Shown here in pieces: positions 25,818-32,620 of a stretch of DNA of 64,000 bases. This DNA comes from CAWIJK01 sp963836375 (GTDB taxonomy: Bacteria; Actinomycetota; Acidimicrobiia; Acidimicrobiales; RAAP-2). The position numbers were made by a program, and so were the translations under genes. The notes under the pieces are model-generated. The model did not search any database, was not told the origin of the DNA, and was given only the letters and a program-made list of their open reading frames with translations. The stretch spans positions 434,001 through 498,000 of the forward strand of contig CAWIJK010000004.1 in assembly GCA_963836375.1 (NCBI GenBank), written 5' to 3'. Each line of letters begins with the position of its first letter. Position 1 is the stretch's first letter.

Positions 25818-25950
25818 TGTGCTCCCTTCGTCCCCGGCGCGCGGGCCGGAGGCTCCATTCGTGGATCGTTCGGACTGCGGCACCTCCCGCCGCACTCCCC
25901 CCGTCCGGTGCGCAAGGACCCCGGATTCGTAACGCGTTCGCAACCAGCTG

Positions 25951-25956
25951 ACTCTA
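25951..25956 (-). promoter_or_regulatory. Candidate -10 element for the LivK-like operon
   Basis: Minus-strand TAGAGT in a locally AT-richer stretch; it would leave a leader of about 127 bases. Confidence 0.3.
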
Positions 25957-26015
25957 CGTCACATTTCCCGGCCCGGGGCCTCGGCGGAACCGGTGGTCGC
26001 GGGCCCGCCCGGTGA

Positions 26016-27305
26016 TCAGGGCCTGGCGTCCTCGGGCGCCCGGCGCACCGGGGGCCCGTCGGGGGCGGGCGGGGCCCGGCGGGACGACCGCACGGCGTCG
26101 AGGAAGCTCACCACGCCGGCGGTGGTGGCCTGGCAGCGCAGCGAGGCCAGCACGTCGAAGGCGTGCTGGGCCAGGGGGAGCTCGGCCAGGACGACCGGCG
26201 CCTCCGAGACCCCCCGCAGGGCCTCGACGAACAGGCGGGCCACCTCGACGGGGACCAGGGTGTCGTTGCGGCCGTGCAGCACGAAGAACGGCGGGGCGCC
26301 GGCGTGGACCCGCCGGGTGGGCGAGGCCTGCTCGAACAGGGCCCGGTCCTCTGAGATCGGGACCTTCATGACCCGGCGCTCGAGCAGCTCGCGCAGGCCC
26401 GGGCCGTACTTGCCGGCGCCCGACTCGTCGCCGGTCATGTCCATCACCCCGTAGAACGGGACGCAGGCGTCGACCGAGGTGTCGGCCGACTCGAAGCCCG
26501 GCTGCCAGGTGGCATCGCCCGCGCTGAGGGCGGCCAGGGCCGAGAGGTGGCCCCCGGCCGACCCGCCCGAGAGGGCGATGAACGACGGGTCGCCGCCGTA
26601 CTCGGCGATGTGCTCGCGCACCCAGGCGATGGCCCGTTTGCAGTCGACGATGTGCTCGGGCCAGGTGGCCTTGGGGCTGAGCCGGTAGTTGATGGCCACG
26701 CAGACCCATCCCCGGGCGACCAGCTCGTAGAGCATGGGCTTGCCCTGCTCGCGCTTGTCGCCGATGACCCAGGCCCCGCCGTGGATGTAGATCATGACCG
26801 GGGCCGCTCGGAGCCCCCGGTCCAGGTCCTTGCGGGCGATGATGTCCAGGCGGTGGCGGCGGATGCCGTCGCCCCAGTAGTCGACGTCCTTGGTCACAAC
26901 GGTCGAGCGGGCCCGGATCGGGACGGCCTGGGTCAGGCGCCACCAACGGCCCCACTCGGGCTTGGGCGCCTCCACCGTGGGCAGGGGTGGGCCGCTGGCC
27001 CCGGCCAGGGCCTCGGCCACCACCCGCCCGGCCCGGTGCCCGGTCACCGCCAGGCCGACCAGGCCCACCCAGCCGGCCCCGGCCAGCACCAGACCCACCC
27101 AGCCGGCCCAGTTGGCGAAGGCGCCGTAGATCCCGAAGACCACGGTGCCGGCCACCTCGACCACGATGGCCTGGATGGGGAGCTCCCCGATGACCCAGCC
27201 GCAGAAGAAGCTGACGACGCTGAGGGGCTCGCGGCGCACCGGCCGGTAGGCGTTCACCACGAGCAGGGCCCCGAGGACGCTGACCCCGACAAAGACGTAC
27301 GGCAC
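26016..27305 (-). CDS. Membrane-anchored alpha/beta hydrolase, esterase/lipase (LipO-like)
   Basis: A 429-residue protein: three hydrophobic helices in residues 1-95, then a hormone-sensitive-lipase-type alpha/beta hydrolase. The oxyanion motif is HGGAW (about residue 175), the nucleophile elbow GGSAGG (about 250), an acid residue is in HGRNDTLVP and the catalytic His in LAQHAFD. It is divergent from a WS/DGAT gene, the same pairing as lipO (Rv1426c) and Rv1425 in Mycobacterium tuberculosis, suggesting acylglycerol or wax turnover. The GTG at 27305 is the best-placed start. Confidence 0.85.
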   Translation of the reverse strand: MPYVFVGVSVLGALLVVNAYRPVRREPLSVVSFFCGWVIGELPIQAIVVEVAGTVVFGIYGAFANWAGWVGLVLAGAGWVGLVGLAVTGHRAGRVVAEALAGASGPPLPTVEAPKPEWGRWWRLTQAVPIRARSTVVTKDVDYWGDGIRRHRLDIIARKDLDRGLRAAPVMIYIHGGAWVIGDKREQGKPMLYELVARGWVCVAINYRLSPKATWPEHIVDCKRAIAWVREHIAEYGGDPSFIALSGGSAGGHLSALAALSAGDATWQPGFESADTSVDACVPFYGVMDMTGDESGAGKYGPGLRELLERRVMKVPISEDRALFEQASPTRRVHAGAPPFFVLHGRNDTLVPVEVARLFVEALRGVSEAPVVLAELPLAQHAFDVLASLRCQATTAGVVSFLDAVRSSRRAPPAPDGPPVRRAPEDARP

Positions 27306-27519
27306 GCCCCCATCATCGCCCGCCGGGCCCACCGTGCCCACTCGGGGCCCCGGCGGGGACCTGGCCCGCACCGGGGGCGGGAGGGGCCAGTTGCCCCCGG
27401 CGCCCCCGGGTGGGACCGTAGGTGCTGAGCAGGGCATCGGACCCCGGGGCCGGCCCACCGTCGGGGTCGGCCGGTGCCCGCGGGCCGGGTCGGGCCACTG
27501 CGCAGGCCAAGGAGACCAC

Positions 27520-29028
27520 ATGACCACCGAGCGACTGAGCGGCCTCGACGCCAGCTTCTTGTACATGGAGACGCCCACGCTGCACATGCACGTCGCCATG
27601 ACGGTCGTCTTCGACCCTTCGACGGTCCCCGGCGGCTACTCGTTCCGCCGGCTGCGCCAGCTGATCAGCAACCGGCTGCCCCTGGCCCCGGTGTTCACTC
27701 GGCGCCTGGTCGAAGTGCCCTTCCGGCTCGGTCACCCGATCTGGGTCGACGACCCGCACTTCGACATCGACAACCACCTGCGGCGGGCCGCCCTGCCCTC
27801 GCCCGGCGGGATGCGCGAGCTGGCCGAATTCGCGGCCGACGTGGACAGCCGCCAGCTCCACCGGGACCGGCCGCTGTGGGAGATGTGGTTGGTTGAGGGA
27901 CTGGAGGGCGGCAAGATCGCCCTGGTCGCCAAGATGCACCACAGCACGGTCGACGGTGTCTCGGGGGCCGAGCTGCTGGGCATCTTGTTCGACCTCGAGC
28001 CCGACTCGGCGGTCCAGCCCGAGATCCCCCAGCTCCACGACGTCGGGCGCATCCCGTCGGACTTCGAGCTCGTCTCGGCGGCCATGATCGCCCGGTTGCT
28101 CAAGCCCTTCGAGATCACCCGCACCCTCTGGCGCACCGGCCAGTCGATCCTCGGCGTGCGCCGGGTCCGCCAGGTCGCCACCGGCAAGGGGGGCCTGCCG
28201 CTCACCGCCCCGCGCACCTCGGTCAACGTGGCCATCACCGGCCGGCGACGGGTGGCCTTCGCCGCCGCCAGCCTGGCCGACGTCAAGCGGCTGAAGAACG
28301 AGCAGGGCACCACGGTGAACGACGTGGTGCTGGCCATGTGCACCGGAGCCCTGCGCAATTACCTGCTGGCCGGCGACGAGCTGCCCGACACCCCCCTGGT
28401 CTCGGTCGTGCCGGTGTCGGTGTCCACCGACCTGGCCGCCCTGAAGGGCTCCAACAAGGTCTCGGCCATGTTCGTGCAGCTGCCGACGCACGAGCCCGAC
28501 CCGCTCGAGCGCCTGCGGCTGATCCACGAGGGCACCCGGGGGGCCAAGGACGAGCACAAGGCCCTCGGGGCCGACACCCTCCAGAACTGGGCCGAGCACG
28601 CCACCCCCAACACGTTCGCGTTGGCCAGCCGGCTCTACACCGCCATGCGGCTGGCCGACCGGCACCGCCCGATCGCCAACCTGGTCATCTCCAACGTGCC
28701 CGGGCCCGACTTCCCGCTCTACCTCGGCGGGGCCGAGATGCTGGCCGCCTTCCCCCTCGGGCCGGTGATGGACGGCATGGGCCTCAACATCACGATCATG
28801 AGCTACCGGGGCGTCCTCTACTGGGGTCTCGTCTCGTGCGCCCGGGCCGTCCCCCGGCTCTGGGACATCGCGGCGGCCGTCCCGGCGGCCCTCGACGAGC
28901 TCCTGGCCGCCGCCGGGATCGAGCCCGAGCCCTTCGACCTGGCCCTGCACCTCGGTCCGGGGATGCCCGAGGGCGGGGAGTGGTCGGGCCAAGGGGGTGC
29001 CGGGACCACGAGGGCCACGACGGGGTGA
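27520..29028 (+). CDS. Wax ester synthase/diacylglycerol acyltransferase (WS/DGAT)
   Basis: A 502-residue bifunctional acyltransferase making storage triacylglycerol or wax esters from acyl-CoA at the membrane. The catalytic motif HHxxxDG is HHSTVDG (His140, His141, Asp145). The family motif NDVVLA occurs in the middle and the C-terminal ISNVPGP motif is intact. The opening RLSGLDASFLYMETP is typical. GGAG precedes the ATG. The divergent esterase and downstream VOC protein make a small lipid island. Confidence 0.95.
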   Translation: MTTERLSGLDASFLYMETPTLHMHVAMTVVFDPSTVPGGYSFRRLRQLISNRLPLAPVFTRRLVEVPFRLGHPIWVDDPHFDIDNHLRRAALPSPGGMRELAEFAADVDSRQLHRDRPLWEMWLVEGLEGGKIALVAKMHHSTVDGVSGAELLGILFDLEPDSAVQPEIPQLHDVGRIPSDFELVSAAMIARLLKPFEITRTLWRTGQSILGVRRVRQVATGKGGLPLTAPRTSVNVAITGRRRVAFAAASLADVKRLKNEQGTTVNDVVLAMCTGALRNYLLAGDELPDTPLVSVVPVSVSTDLAALKGSNKVSAMFVQLPTHEPDPLERLRLIHEGTRGAKDEHKALGADTLQNWAEHATPNTFALASRLYTAMRLADRHRPIANLVISNVPGPDFPLYLGGAEMLAAFPLGPVMDGMGLNITIMSYRGVLYWGLVSCARAVPRLWDIAAAVPAALDELLAAAGIEPEPFDLALHLGPGMPEGGEWSGQGGAGTTRATTG

Positions 29029-29118
29029 GCCTCTCGGGGCATGCCCGGGACCCGGGCGGTGTTGCACCCGGGGAGCGCAGCGACGGGCGACCGGGCGGCC
29101 CGGGGATCGGAGGCAGTC

Positions 29119-29577
29119 ATGGCAGTGCAGGAACTCGGGCACCTCGTCCTCTACGTGCGCGACGTCGAACGGTCGGCCGCCTTCTACCGCGACGTCCTCG
29201 GGTGGCCCCAGGTCCTCCCCGAGCCGGGCACTCCGGCGAGGGGCTTCGCCGCCTTCTCGGGGGGGCGGACCCATCACGAGCTGCTGCTGATCGAGGTCGG
29301 TCCCGACGCCCAGGCCATCCCGGCCGGCCGCCGCGTTGGCCTCTACCACTTCGGGCTCAAGGTGGGCGACAGCGACGACGAGCTCCGTCGTGCCCTCGAG
29401 CGGGTGGAGGCGGCCGGAGCGACGGTGGTCGGCGCCTCGGACCACCAGGTGACCCACAGCGTGTACCTGCTCGACCCCGACGGCAACGAGCTCGAGCTGT
29501 ACGTGGACGTCCCGGGGGTGGACTGGCGGAGCGATCCCGCGCTGATCGCCGCCCCCATCCGCCCGCTACGGCTCTAG
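29119..29577 (+). CDS. VOC superfamily (glyoxalase/dioxygenase-like) protein
   Basis: A 152-residue vicinal-oxygen-chelate protein with two beta-alpha-beta-beta-beta modules. Metal ligands are expected at His in ELGHLVLYV (about residue 7), His in GLYHFGLKV and Glu in GNELELYVD. Members include glyoxalase I, extradiol dioxygenases and fosfomycin-resistance enzymes; nothing here decides between them. The ATG at 29119 is set by a GGAGG site 6 bases upstream; an earlier in-frame ATG at 29041 lacks one. Confidence 0.85.
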   Translation: MAVQELGHLVLYVRDVERSAAFYRDVLGWPQVLPEPGTPARGFAAFSGGRTHHELLLIEVGPDAQAIPAGRRVGLYHFGLKVGDSDDELRRALERVEAAGATVVGASDHQVTHSVYLLDPDGNELELYVDVPGVDWRSDPALIAAPIRPLRL

Positions 29578-29602
29578 CGCGGACGGCGACGACCCGACCC
29601 AG

Positions 29603-29628
29603 GTTTCCCGCCGCCCCCCGGCGGGCAT
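29603..29628 (+). promoter_or_regulatory. Weak SigF/SigB-like promoter match upstream of the ATPase
   Basis: GTTT, 16 bases, GGGCAT. The stress-sigma consensus is about GTTT-N15-17-GGGTAT, so the key T is replaced by C. Listed because a better match lies on the other side of this module. Confidence 0.25.
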
Positions 29629-29739
29629 CGAGGACGTGATGATGTCGTTCGATCCCCGGCCACCGGGTCGGCGGGCCGGGGCCACGCACCCCGCCGGGTC
29701 TCGGTCGTGCCCACGGGGCCCCGACCCGGGCCCGGGTGC

Positions 29740-30216
29740 ATGCGGCGGACCTCGGCCAGCCTGACCGGCGACGCGGGTGCCATCCGGCTGGCCCGGGCCC
29801 TGGTGGCCCGGAGCGTCGGGGGGGTGCCGACCGACGTGCGCGACACCGCGGTCCTCTTGACGAGCGAGGTCGTGACCAACGCCGTCGTGCACGGCGGCGG
29901 ACGCTTCACCATGTCGGTGGAGGTGGCGGCGGACCTCCTCCGGGTCTCGGTGGCCGACGACGAGCCCCGGCCCCCCGACGTCCTCGACGTGGACGCCGAC
30001 CGCGAGCACGGCCGGGGCATGGCGATCGTCGCCTCCCTGGCCTCGGCCTGGGGCGCCCACCTCGACGGGCACCGCAAGACGGTCTGGTTCGAACTCGCCG
30101 TGCCCGAGGCCCCCGCCCTCGGACCCGGGCGGCGGACCGGCGGCGCGTCGGGTCCGTCGCACCCGGGCCCACCGGGCGGCCTCTGGCGCGGCAGGCCACC
30201 GATGGTGACGGTGTGA
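29740..30216 (+). CDS. RsbW-like anti-sigma/serine kinase ATPase
   Basis: A 158-residue GHKL ATPase. The N-box is intact (LLTSEVVTNAVVHGG, about residues 42-56) and the lid/G2 region reads REHGRGMAIVASL. Such stand-alone ATPases phosphorylate STAS antagonists or bind sigma factors in stress cascades. The C-terminal 30 residues are a Gly/Pro-rich tail ending in MVTV, and the last 18 bases of the gene are duplicated in tandem just past the stop. A GTG at 29707 is an alternative start. Confidence 0.82.
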   Translation: MRRTSASLTGDAGAIRLARALVARSVGGVPTDVRDTAVLLTSEVVTNAVVHGGGRFTMSVEVAADLLRVSVADDEPRPPDVLDVDADREHGRGMAIVASLASAWGAHLDGHRKTVWFELAVPEAPALGPGRRTGGASGPSHPGPPGGLWRGRPPMVTV

Positions 30217-30233
30217 CCGATGGTGACGGTGTG
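30198..30233. repeat. Perfect 18-base tandem duplication at the ATPase 3' end
   Basis: ACCGATGGTGACGGTGTG occurs twice with no spacer (30198-30215 and 30216-30233). The stop codon TGA spans the junction, so the duplication does not change the protein. Confidence 0.9.
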
Positions 30234-30278
30234 AGGGCCGGGCGCGGCCGGGCGCGGCGCCCTCCAACGGGCGCTGGC

Positions 30279-30548
30279 TCAGTGGTTGCGCAGGGCGTCG
30301 ATCAGCTGGACCTTGGACATCCGCGAGCGCCCCGGGATCCCGAGCCTCCGGGCCCGGTCGTCGAGTTGGCGGCGGGTCATCTCGTCGTAGGAGCCGGCCC
30401 GGCCCCCCCGGGCCCCGACCCGGCTCCGGCCCTGGGCCGCGCTGGCGTTGGCGATGCGGGCCGACTTCTCCTCGGAGTACCCGGCCCGTCGAAGCGCCTC
30501 GTACTCGGCGTCGTCCTTGACGCTCGGCCCATGGTTCCGACTCGGCAT
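30279..30548 (-). CDS. Small basic protein with Rho N-terminal/SAP-like helix-extension-helix
   Basis: An 89-residue hydrophilic protein (DUF7218-like). Residues 1-45 include EYEALRRAGYSEEKSARIANAS; residues 53-88 (YDEMTRRQLDDRARRLGIPGRSRMSK) resemble the Rho_N/SAP fold that binds nucleic acid. It is not transcription factor Rho itself. GGGAGGG precedes the ATG. A GTTT-N16-GGGTAG match upstream suggests control by the SigF-like factor encoded next door; a stress-protection role is inferred. Confidence 0.75.
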   Translation of the reverse strand: MPSRNHGPSVKDDAEYEALRRAGYSEEKSARIANASAAQGRSRVGARGGRAGSYDEMTRRQLDDRARRLGIPGRSRMSKVQLIDALRNH

Positions 30549-30593
30549 TTCATCCCTCCCCGTCCGGACGCAGCGACACCTCTACGTCCGTCT

Positions 30594-30619
30594 CTACCCC
30601 CGCTCCGTGGCGGGCAAAC
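30594..30619 (-). promoter_or_regulatory. Candidate SigF/SigB-type promoter for the Rho-N-like gene
   Basis: On the minus strand: GTTT (30619-30616), a 16-base spacer, GGGTAG (30599-30594), a close match to the stress-sigma consensus. The leader would be about 40 bases. Confidence 0.5.
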
Positions 30620-30705
30620 CCAGCGCGAAGGGCGCGATAGTGGGTGGAGCGACGTTCTCGTCGCACGATCCATCAACGTTCCCGCCGACCGGAAGGAGCC
30701 AACGC

Positions 30706-31056
30706 ATGGACGAGACATTCGAGATCACCCGGAGCGATTTCGAGGGCATGCCGGTCCTCGGGGTGAGCGGCGAGATCGACGTGGCCACCGCCCCCCAGCT
30801 CCGGGACCAGCTGCAGGCATGCGTGGCCCAGAACCACTCGACGATCGTCGTCGACCTCCTGAGGGTCACCTTCTTGGACTCGACCGCGCTCGGCGTCCTC
30901 GTGGGCGGGCTCAAGCGGTGCCGTGAGTCGGGCGGCGAGCTCCATCTGCTCATCGCCGAGCCTCGGATCCTGAAGGTCTTCGAGATCACGGGGCTGACCG
31001 AGGTGTTCCCGATCCACACCACGCTGGACGGGGCACGTCAGGCGTCGCGGGCATGA
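30706..31056 (+). CDS. Anti-sigma factor antagonist (STAS domain, RsbV-like)
   Basis: A 116-residue single STAS-domain protein. The phosphorylation site is Ser59 in VTFLDSTALG, the canonical position. When unphosphorylated such proteins bind the anti-sigma factor and free the sigma factor. A strong GGAAGGAG site precedes the ATG. Its stop overlaps the anti-sigma start (ATGA), making a coupled antagonist, anti-sigma, sigma operon. Confidence 0.93.
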   Translation: MDETFEITRSDFEGMPVLGVSGEIDVATAPQLRDQLQACVAQNHSTIVVDLLRVTFLDSTALGVLVGGLKRCRESGGELHLLIAEPRILKVFEITGLTEVFPIHTTLDGARQASRA

Positions 31057-31460
31057 GTACGAACAATCCGACGAGCGAGCTGGTCGAGCTCTCCATCCCG
31101 GTCCGGGCCGACCTGGTCGTCCTGGCCCGTCTCACCGCGGCCACCGTGGCCTCCCGGGCCGGCTTCGGGGTCGACGAGATCGAAGACCTGCGCCTCGCCG
31201 TGGAGGAGCTCTGCCTCTCGGTGGTCGACGGGGACGACGGTGGGCGCCTCCACCTGACCTACGCGCGCGACGAGGACGCCGTCCATATCACCTGTGCCTT
31301 CGAGCGCGAGGAGGACCACCGACCCAACGGTGTCGGTGAGAGTAACGGCGAACTGTCCCTCCGGATCCTCGATGCCCTGGTCGACGACCACGGTCGGGAC
31401 ACCCGCGACGGGCAGCCCTGCGCCTGGCTGCACAAACGACGGGCCCGCGTCCCCAGCTGA
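31053..31460 (+). CDS. Anti-sigma factor, RsbW/UsfX type with eroded ATP site
   Basis: A 135-residue GHKL-fold protein. The segment corresponding to the N-box reads DLRLAVEELCLSVVD (residues 45-59) and lacks the metal-binding Asn of active kinases; no clear DxGxG follows. The same LRLAV(D/E)E(V/L)C pattern is, from memory, present in mycobacterial UsfX (RsbW) next to sigF, which supports the anti-sigma role. Position between the STAS protein and the sigma factor, with 4- and 1-base overlaps, is classical. Confidence 0.87.
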   Translation: MSTNNPTSELVELSIPVRADLVVLARLTAATVASRAGFGVDEIEDLRLAVEELCLSVVDGDDGGRLHLTYARDEDAVHITCAFEREEDHRPNGVGESNGELSLRILDALVDDHGRDTRDGQPCAWLHKRRARVPS

Positions 31461-32215
31461 TGGCCCACAGCGTCCGGGACCCAGACACGGCACGCCGGAC
31501 ACGCGAGCAGTTCGTCGCGTTCGCAGGCACCCGGGACCCCGGACTCCGCGACGAGCTGGTGACGGCCCACCTCGGGCTCGCCCACCAGCTGGCCCGCCGG
31601 TTCACCAACCGTGGGGAGTCCTATGACGATCTCGTCCAGGTGGCCTCGCTGGCCCTGATCAAGTCGGTCGACCGGTTCGACCCCGATCGGGGGGTGGAGT
31701 TCTCCACGTTCGCCACCCGGACCGTGATCGGCGAGCTGAAGCGCCACTTCCGGGACCGGGGCTGGGCCGTCCGGGCCCCCCGCCGGATCCAAGAGCTCTA
31801 CCTCGAGCTCGGCCACACCATCAGCACCCTCTCCCAGGAGCTCGGGCGCTCACCGACCGTGGCCGAGCTGGCCGGGTCCACGGGAGCCTCCGAGGAGGCC
31901 GTGCTGGAGGCCCTCGAGGCCGGGCAGGGCTACCGCACGTCGTCGATCGACGTCCCCGACCGCCAGAACGAGACCCTGGCCAACCGGCTCGGGGGCGAGG
32001 ACGCCACCTTCGTCGGGGTCGACGATCGTTCGGTCCTGGCCCCGGCTCTGGCCAAGCTGCCCGAACGCCAGCAGGCCATCCTGCGGCTCCGTTTCGTCGA
32101 TGGACTGACCCAGTCCGAGATCGCCGCGCGGATCGGGGTCAGCCAGATGCACGTCTCGCGTCTTTTGGCCTCGAGCCTCTACGAGCTCCGGGCGGCCTTC
32201 GCCGAGGACCACTGA
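31460..32215 (+). CDS. sigF: SigB/SigF-family alternative sigma factor
   Basis: A 251-residue sigma-70 family group 3 factor. Region 2 runs through HLGLAHQLARRF and DDLVQVASLALIKSVDRFDP (about residues 38-100), region 3 through ELGHTISTLSQELGRSPTVAE, and region 4 ends in the helix-turn-helix LTQSEIAARIGVSQMHVSRLL (about residues 215-236). It controls general stress or stationary-phase genes and is held by the adjacent anti-sigma factor. The ATG overlaps the anti-sigma stop by one base (TGATG). Confidence 0.95.
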   Translation: MAHSVRDPDTARRTREQFVAFAGTRDPGLRDELVTAHLGLAHQLARRFTNRGESYDDLVQVASLALIKSVDRFDPDRGVEFSTFATRTVIGELKRHFRDRGWAVRAPRRIQELYLELGHTISTLSQELGRSPTVAELAGSTGASEEAVLEALEAGQGYRTSSIDVPDRQNETLANRLGGEDATFVGVDDRSVLAPALAKLPERQQAILRLRFVDGLTQSEIAARIGVSQMHVSRLLASSLYELRAAFAEDH

Positions 32216-32278
32216 CCCGCACACGGCCCACCGGGACCCCCCCGACGACACCGTGCGACCCGACCACCGACCGATCAG

Positions 32279-32368
32279 CCGAGCACCACCGATCCGCCGA
32301 GCACCACCGATCCGCCGAGCACCACCGATCCACCGAGCACCACCGATCCACCGAGCACCACCGATCCA
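32279..32368. repeat. Five tandem copies of an 18-base unit in a gene leader
   Basis: The unit is CCGAGCACCACCGATCCR (R = G in copies 1-2, A in copies 3-5), with a partial CCGAGCA after copy 5. It fills the region between the sigma factor and the acidic protein, ending 18 bases before that gene's ATG and directly abutting its AAAGGAG site. Confidence 0.93.
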
Positions 32369-32386
32369 CCGAGCAAAGGAGAGACC

Positions 32387-32608
32387 ATGACCCCGACCGA
32401 ACCCGACGAGCCAACCGAGGCCGCCGAACAGCGCGAATCCCGTGCCGCCCACCAGGCGGACCGGCCGGCCACCACCGACGAGGAGTCGGCGGCCGAGCGG
32501 GCGCTCGCCGACCCGGACCTCGCCGGCGACCAAGAGGAGGTGGCCGAGCACTACCGCGACATGACCGAGCGCGGGGTGACGAGCAAGGGCGAGGGTCGCA
32601 TCCCCTGA
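32387..32608 (+). CDS. Small acidic hydrophilic protein, unknown function
   Basis: A 73-residue protein very rich in Glu, Asp, Ala and Arg, with no hydrophobic core or membrane segment; probably disordered or helical. I do not recognise the family. Position right after the sigma factor and a clear AAAGGAG site suggest a stress-response protein made under SigF control. The leader holds five 18-base tandem repeats. Confidence 0.7.
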   Translation: MTPTEPDEPTEAAEQRESRAAHQADRPATTDEESAAERALADPDLAGDQEEVAEHYRDMTERGVTSKGEGRIP

Positions 32609-32620
32609 GAACCGGCCGGC

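Noticed and set aside
29603..29628. A confident SigF promoter for the RsbW-like ATPase
   Set aside because: The -10 has GGGCAT instead of GGGTAT and the leader would be over 100 bases; kept only as a weak candidate.
32275..32475. Minus-strand frame coding repeated SVVLGG units across the 18-base repeats
   Set aside because: It is the antisense reading of the tandem repeat; no start signal, and the plus-strand gene leader explains it.
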